DNA from: Desulfobacteraceae bacterium
GTDB taxonomy: Bacteria; Desulfobacterota; DSM-4660; Desulfatiglandales; Desulfatiglandaceae
Reading direction: 5' to 3'
DNA length: 52,826 bases
Assembly (NCBI GenBank): GCA_016844935.1
Contig: JAERTK010000259.1
Span: 1 to 52,826 of the forward strand
The stretch's first letter is position 1. Every line of letters begins with the position of its first letter. Made by a program: the position numbers and the translations under genes. Below are positions 50,099-52,826 of this stretch, piece by piece. The notes under the pieces were generated by a model. That model saw only the letters and a program-made list of their open reading frames with translations, was not told where the DNA came from and made no database searches.

Positions 50099-50127
50099 AA
50101 TATATGATTGTCAGATTGTGATGTCAA
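50099..50127 (-). promoter_or_regulatory. Sigma-70 promoter of the arsR operon
   Basis: In minus-strand sense, TTGACA (50127-50122), 17-base spacer, TATATT (50104-50099), about 25 bases before the arsR ATG. Six of six and five of six matches make this the best promoter in the window. Confidence 0.75.
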
Positions 50128-50238
50128 GGAAGTTTCTTGGGCCTTGGCAATTTGTACCCGGATGAAGTCGCTTTTCTTGGAATATAAATTCGAAAGTTGT
50201 CGAATCGTGAAAATTTTGAACACGAAGAACGCATGACA

Positions 50239-50267
50239 TTGCATGTTACCCAGAAAACCATTAAGAT
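50239..50267 (+). promoter_or_regulatory. Promoter and paired direct repeats before the ferredoxin-type gene
   Basis: TTGCAT 50239-50244, 17-base spacer, TAAGAT 50262-50267. An 11-base direct repeat AAAACCATTAA occurs at 50254-50264 and 50275-50285, start to start 21 bases (two helical turns), overlapping the -10 box; a repressor or activator dimer could bind there. Confidence 0.5.
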
Positions 50268-50326
50268 TAAAAGCAAAACCATTAACCAACATCAGGATAT
50301 TTGGATACAGATAGGGGGAAGAGAAA

Positions 50327-51427
50327 ATGAATGACGTGTACCAAGTTTTAAGAGAACATCTGGACACCCTGCCGGCAGGCTATCCATCGACCGAGAGCGG
50401 TGTTGAGATCCGCATCCTCAAACGCCTCTTTAGCCCCGAGGAGGCAAGCCTGGCCGTACACTTGAGATCGAAATTGGAACCTGTTGCGGTTATCGCCGGG
50501 AGAGCAGGCATGACTGAGCTTGAAATGGCGCGCATGTTGGAGGAGATGACGCGAAAGGGATTGATTTTCAGCATCGAGACGAAAGAGAGGCCTCCCGCGT
50601 ACATGGCATCGCAGTTCGTTGTGGGTATCTGGGAATATCACGTCAATGATCTGGATGAGGAATTCGCCAAAGACATGGAGGAATATCTGCCTTTTCTGGC
50701 GAAAGACGCTTTTGATCATGTGCCTCAGCTTCGCACCATTCCGGTGGGAAAAAGTATCCATGCCGGGATAGAGGTTCTCCCTTACGAAAAGGCGGAAGAG
50801 TTGGTCAGGAAACAGAAAAAGTTTCTGGTGGCCCCCTGTATCTGCCGCAAGGAGCATCATCTCAGGGGTGGTGGGTGTGACAAACTCATGGACGCTTGCC
50901 TTGTCTTCGGCTGGGGAGCTGACTACTACGAACGCAACGGGCTCGGGCGGGCGATCACCTTGGAAGAAACCCTGGATATTCTTCAGAAGGCCGATGAGGA
51001 GGGCCTTGTGCTTCAGCCCAGCAACGCCCGGGATATTGTCAATATCTGCTGCTGTTGCGGGGACTGCTGCCAAATCCTCATGAACCTCAAGAATCATCCT
51101 TCTCCCGCTACAATGGCATGGTCTGCCTTTATTGTTCAGGTAGACTCTGACAGCTGTATCGGCTGCGAGACCTGCCTGGACCGATGCCAGATGGAAGCGC
51201 TCACCGTGGAGGATGATTGTGCTGTTGTCAGTGCGGACCGCTGCATCGGATGCGGCCTGTGCGTTTCAACTTGCCCGAGCGAGGCACTGGCGCTCGAGCG
51301 AAAACCCGAAGCGGAACAGACGGCGATTCCCAAAAACCAGATGGAAGCCCATGCCCTGCGCCTGCAGTCCCGGGAAAAGGCCAAAGCTGACCTGCGGGAC
51401 AAATTGGCGCGCCATCAGAATGCGTGA
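50327..51427 (+). CDS. Ferredoxin-type 4Fe-4S protein with winged-helix-like N terminus
   Basis: 366 residues, family not named with certainty. Residues about 25-90 ('IRILKRLFSPEEASLAVHL...AVIAGRAGMTELEMARMLEEMTRKGLIFSIE') read like a winged-helix domain. The middle has clustered cysteines, 'APCICRKEHHLRGGGCDKLMDACLVFG' and 'NICCCCGDCCQILMN', with seven Cys in the second block. The C terminus has two [4Fe-4S] ferredoxin motifs, 'DSCIGCETCLDRCQMEAL' and 'DRCIGCGLCVSTCPSEAL'. GGGGGAAGAG precedes the ATG. The protein is cytoplasmic and likely an electron carrier or redox sensor. It is divergent from the arsenic operon and upstream of the trp-type leader; neither neighbour fixes its role. Confidence 0.8.
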   Translation: MNDVYQVLREHLDTLPAGYPSTESGVEIRILKRLFSPEEASLAVHLRSKLEPVAVIAGRAGMTELEMARMLEEMTRKGLIFSIETKERPPAYMASQFVVGIWEYHVNDLDEEFAKDMEEYLPFLAKDAFDHVPQLRTIPVGKSIHAGIEVLPYEKAEELVRKQKKFLVAPCICRKEHHLRGGGCDKLMDACLVFGWGADYYERNGLGRAITLEETLDILQKADEEGLVLQPSNARDIVNICCCCGDCCQILMNLKNHPSPATMAWSAFIVQVDSDSCIGCETCLDRCQMEALTVEDDCAVVSADRCIGCGLCVSTCPSEALALERKPEAEQTAIPKNQMEAHALRLQSREKAKADLRDKLARHQNA

Positions 51428-51484
51428 ATGTAGCACCTGCAAAGCTTGCACGGACAATTGGGGGCGAACGCCTCAAAAAAATTC

Positions 51485-51512
51485 TTGCAATGAACTCCTT
51501 TTTCGGTATAGT
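51485..51512 (+). promoter_or_regulatory. Promoter of the tryptophan-type leader
   Basis: TTGCAA 51485-51490, 16-base spacer, TATAGT 51507-51512, about 38 bases before the leader peptide ATG. Good match at both boxes. Confidence 0.6.
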
Positions 51513-51550
51513 CTTGCACGCCCAACTGTAATGAGCGGGGAAAAGGTCTG

Positions 51551-51637
51551 ATGAGAGTGAAAAATTTGAATTCAAAATCTAATTTTTTTTGGTGGTGGCG
51601 CTGGTGTGCATCGGGAAGGGGTGTATGGTCCGGTTAA
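51551..51637 (+). CDS. Trp-rich attenuation leader peptide
   Basis: 28 codons, ATG 51551 to TAA 51637, with AAAAGG 5 bases upstream. After MRVKNLNSKSN comes FFWWWRWCASGRGVWSG: four tryptophans within five residues and a fifth near the end. It resembles the leader peptides of trp operons, in which a ribosome stalls at Trp codons when Trp-tRNA is low. A strong intrinsic terminator lies 30 bases further on and a DAHP synthase gene beyond it. GGTCC at 51627-51631 can pair with GGATC of the terminator's left arm (51668-51672), a possible antiterminator. The peptide and hairpin are read directly; mechanism is by analogy. Confidence 0.92.
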   Translation: MRVKNLNSKSNFFWWWRWCASGRGVWSG

Positions 51638-51667
51638 ACTAGGCAACTGCCGTTAAATTATCATTCA

Positions 51668-51703
51668 GGATCGTGGGCCCTTAAGAGCCCACGGTCCTTT
51701 TTT
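51668..51703 (+). terminator. Attenuator terminator after the Trp leader
   Basis: GGATCGTGGGC (51668-51678) pairs with GCCCACGGTCC (51687-51697), ten Watson-Crick pairs plus one U-G, with an 8-base loop, followed by six T residues. Textbook intrinsic terminator. Confidence 0.9.
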
Positions 51704-51709
51704 GTTTCA

Positions 51710-51748
51710 GGGGCTGGGGGAAATGCGTTCTTCCAGCCCCTTTTATTT
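51710..51748 (+). terminator. Second hairpin of the Trp leader
   Basis: GGGGCTGG (51710-51717) and CCAGCCCC (51733-51740) form an 8-bp stem followed by TTTTATTT. Together with the first terminator it gives a tandem arrangement like that of the tyrosine leader. Confidence 0.75.
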
Positions 51749-51773
51749 AAACTCGTAAATGGGAGGAAAGAAA

Positions 51774-52811
51774 ATGCTGCTGGTAATGCACAAGGAAGCA
51801 ACAGATGAACAGATCGATTCGGTCATGTCCACCGTAACGGAAAATGGCTACACCCCCCACCCCATACCTGGGGGAGAAAGGCTGTCCATCGGAATCCTGA
51901 ATAACAAGGGGCCTGTTGACGGGTCAAAATTTCTGGCCTTGAAGGGCGTTAAAGAAGCCATTCCGGTCACGCGGCCCTATAAACTGGTCAGCCGCGAATT
52001 CAAAGGGGAAGATACGGTCATAACGGTAAGTGGTGTTAACATCGGAAACGGAGGGCCCACTTTGATCGCTGGGCCATGCGCCATCGAGAGTGAAGCCCAG
52101 GCCCTGACCATTGCAGAACGGGTCCAGGAGTCGGGGGCCCATATATTCCGAGGGGGGGCTTTCAAACCCAGGACCTCTCCTTATTCATTTCAGGGTCTCG
52201 GCCTGGAGGGGCTCGAAATACTGTCCCGGGTGAGAGAAAAAACCGGAATGCCGGTGGTGACCGAGGTTCTCGACTACGAAAATTTTGACATGGTGGAGCA
52301 ATACGCCGACATTGTTCAGATCGGGACCCGGAATATGCAGAATTTCAGCCTTTTAAGGCGGGCAGGTTTGTGCAAGAAACCCATTTTGCTCAAACGGGGT
52401 TTCGCCGCAACCATCGATGAATGGCTCATGGCGGCAGAATATATCCTGGCCGAAGGGAATGCACAGGTGGTGCTGTGCGAAAGGGGTGTCCGTACCTTTG
52501 TGAATCACAGCCGGAATACCCTTGACCTGTCTGCGGTTCCGGTGGTTAAGCGGGAGAGTCACCTGCCCATAATCGTCGATCCCAGCCACGCCGCCGGCAG
52601 GCGGGACCAGGTGATCCCCCTCAGCCGGGCGGCCGTGGCCGTGGAGGCGGACGGATTGATGGTGGAAGTTCACAATGCCCCTGAAAAGGCGCTGAGCGAC
52701 GGGCCCCAATCCCTTTACCCGGAGCAGTTCCATCTGTTGTGCCGGCAGGTGCAGGCCATCCATGGCAACCTGCACGAAAACGGGTTCGGCGGGGATGCGG
52801 TTTCAGCCTGA
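51774..52811 (+). CDS. aroF2: DAHP synthase, class I-beta (with N-terminal regulatory domain), Trp-attenuated
   Basis: 345 residues from ATG 51774, which has GGAGG 7 bases upstream; the ATG at 51759 lies ahead of that site and is not the start. An N-terminal ferredoxin-like regulatory domain (1-70; '[32 protein letters not shown]') is linked to a (beta/alpha)8 barrel with '[21 protein letters not shown]', '[19 protein letters not shown]', '[16 protein letters not shown]', '[19 protein letters not shown]' and '[16 protein letters not shown]'. Same reaction as the other DAHP synthase but a different subclass, like those of Thermotoga and Bacillus. The Trp-rich leader implies it feeds tryptophan synthesis; trp genes probably follow beyond the window. 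The symbol is provisional. Confidence 0.9.
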   Translation: MLLVMHKEATDEQIDSVMSTVTENGYTPHPIPGGERLSIGILNNKGPVDGSKFLALKGVKEAIPVTRPYKLVSREFKGEDTVITVSGVNIGNGGPTLIAGPCAIESEAQALTIAERVQESGAHIFRGGAFKPRTSPYSFQGLGLEGLEILSRVREKTGMPVVTEVLDYENFDMVEQYADIVQIGTRNMQNFSLLRRAGLCKKPILLKRGFAATIDEWLMAAEYILAEGNAQVVLCERGVRTFVNHSRNTLDLSAVPVVKRESHLPIIVDPSHAAGRRDQVIPLSRAAVAVEADGLMVEVHNAPEKALSDGPQSLYPEQFHLLCRQVQAIHGNLHENGFGGDAVSA

Positions 52812-52826
52812 AACACCGGTTATGGG

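Noticed and set aside
50074..50367. N-terminal extension of ArsR by 98 residues reaching into the divergent gene
   Set aside because: It would cross the TTGACA/TATATT promoter and the neighbour's start; ATG 50073 has an ideal ribosome-binding site and the conserved ArsR N terminus.
1..52826. CRISPR arrays, tRNA or rRNA genes, integrases and complete insertion sequences
   Set aside because: None was recognised; no spaced direct-repeat array, cloverleaf or transposase frame was seen.

Overview
The window looks like a piece of chromosome from a Gram-negative, anaerobic, probably sulfate-reducing member of the Desulfobacterota (old Deltaproteobacteria). The reasons are a full lipid A and outer-membrane assembly operon, an 11-haem cytochrome c, several CCG-type (HdrD-like) iron-sulfur proteins, a TRAP transporter, LarA, an acyl-CoA dehydratase activase and hopanoid genes. 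The taxonomic call is inference from gene content; no rRNA or tRNA gene was seen.

Layout. (1) 1-7823: a hopanoid locus. A minus-strand operon (periplasmic membrane-anchored protein, HpnK-like deacetylase, B12-binding radical SAM enzyme, GNAT acetyltransferase) lies opposite squalene-hopene cyclase and an HpnG-like phosphorylase. A perfect 30-bp inverted repeat sits exactly between the last two and supplies part of the shc stop codon and the only usable hpnG start codon. (2) 7841-21194: an organic (hydroxy) acid locus. A minus-strand operon runs larA, 11-haem cytochrome/NarI-like fusion, GlcD-like flavoprotein, CCG iron-sulfur protein, GcvH-like lipoyl protein, second CCG protein. Opposite it lie an SDR dehydrogenase, TRAP dctPQM and an acyl-CoA synthetase. 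(3) 21232-23603: universal stress protein, small membrane protein, DUF362 ferredoxin-like protein. (4) 23851-37222: one long plus-strand envelope operon, lysS-lolC-lolD-bamA-skp-lpxD-fabZ-lpxA-lpxI-(Gfo/Idh, GnnA-like)-lpxB-ntrX-like. (5) 37237-41133 minus: beta-helix secreted protein, cardiolipin synthase, orphan dehydratase activase. (6) 41362-45700 minus: a tyrosine operon, DAHP synthase-aroB-aminotransferase-tyrA, preceded by a 25-codon Tyr-rich leader peptide and an attenuator. (7) 45807-50073 minus: MFS transporter, ACR3 arsenite pump, thioredoxin-like lipoprotein, YraQ/ArsP-like permease and an internally deleted arsR. (8) 50327-51427: an unrecognised ferredoxin-type protein. (9) 51485-52811 plus: a 28-codon Trp-rich leader peptide and attenuator ahead of a second, different class of DAHP synthase, probably the head of a trp operon beyond the window.

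The most striking observation is regulatory. Two DAHP synthases of different subclasses, about 6 kb apart on opposite strands, each have a private ribosome-mediated attenuator, one reading tyrosine codons and one reading tryptophan codons. Both share the same plan: promoter, leader peptide, terminator hairpin, second hairpin, strong ribosome-binding site. The second is the hydroxy-acid locus, where a lipoyl-carrier-like protein lies between two HdrD/GlcF-type proteins, an arrangement that suggests a lipoyl-linked electron-transfer step. Both interpretations are inferred from sequence only.
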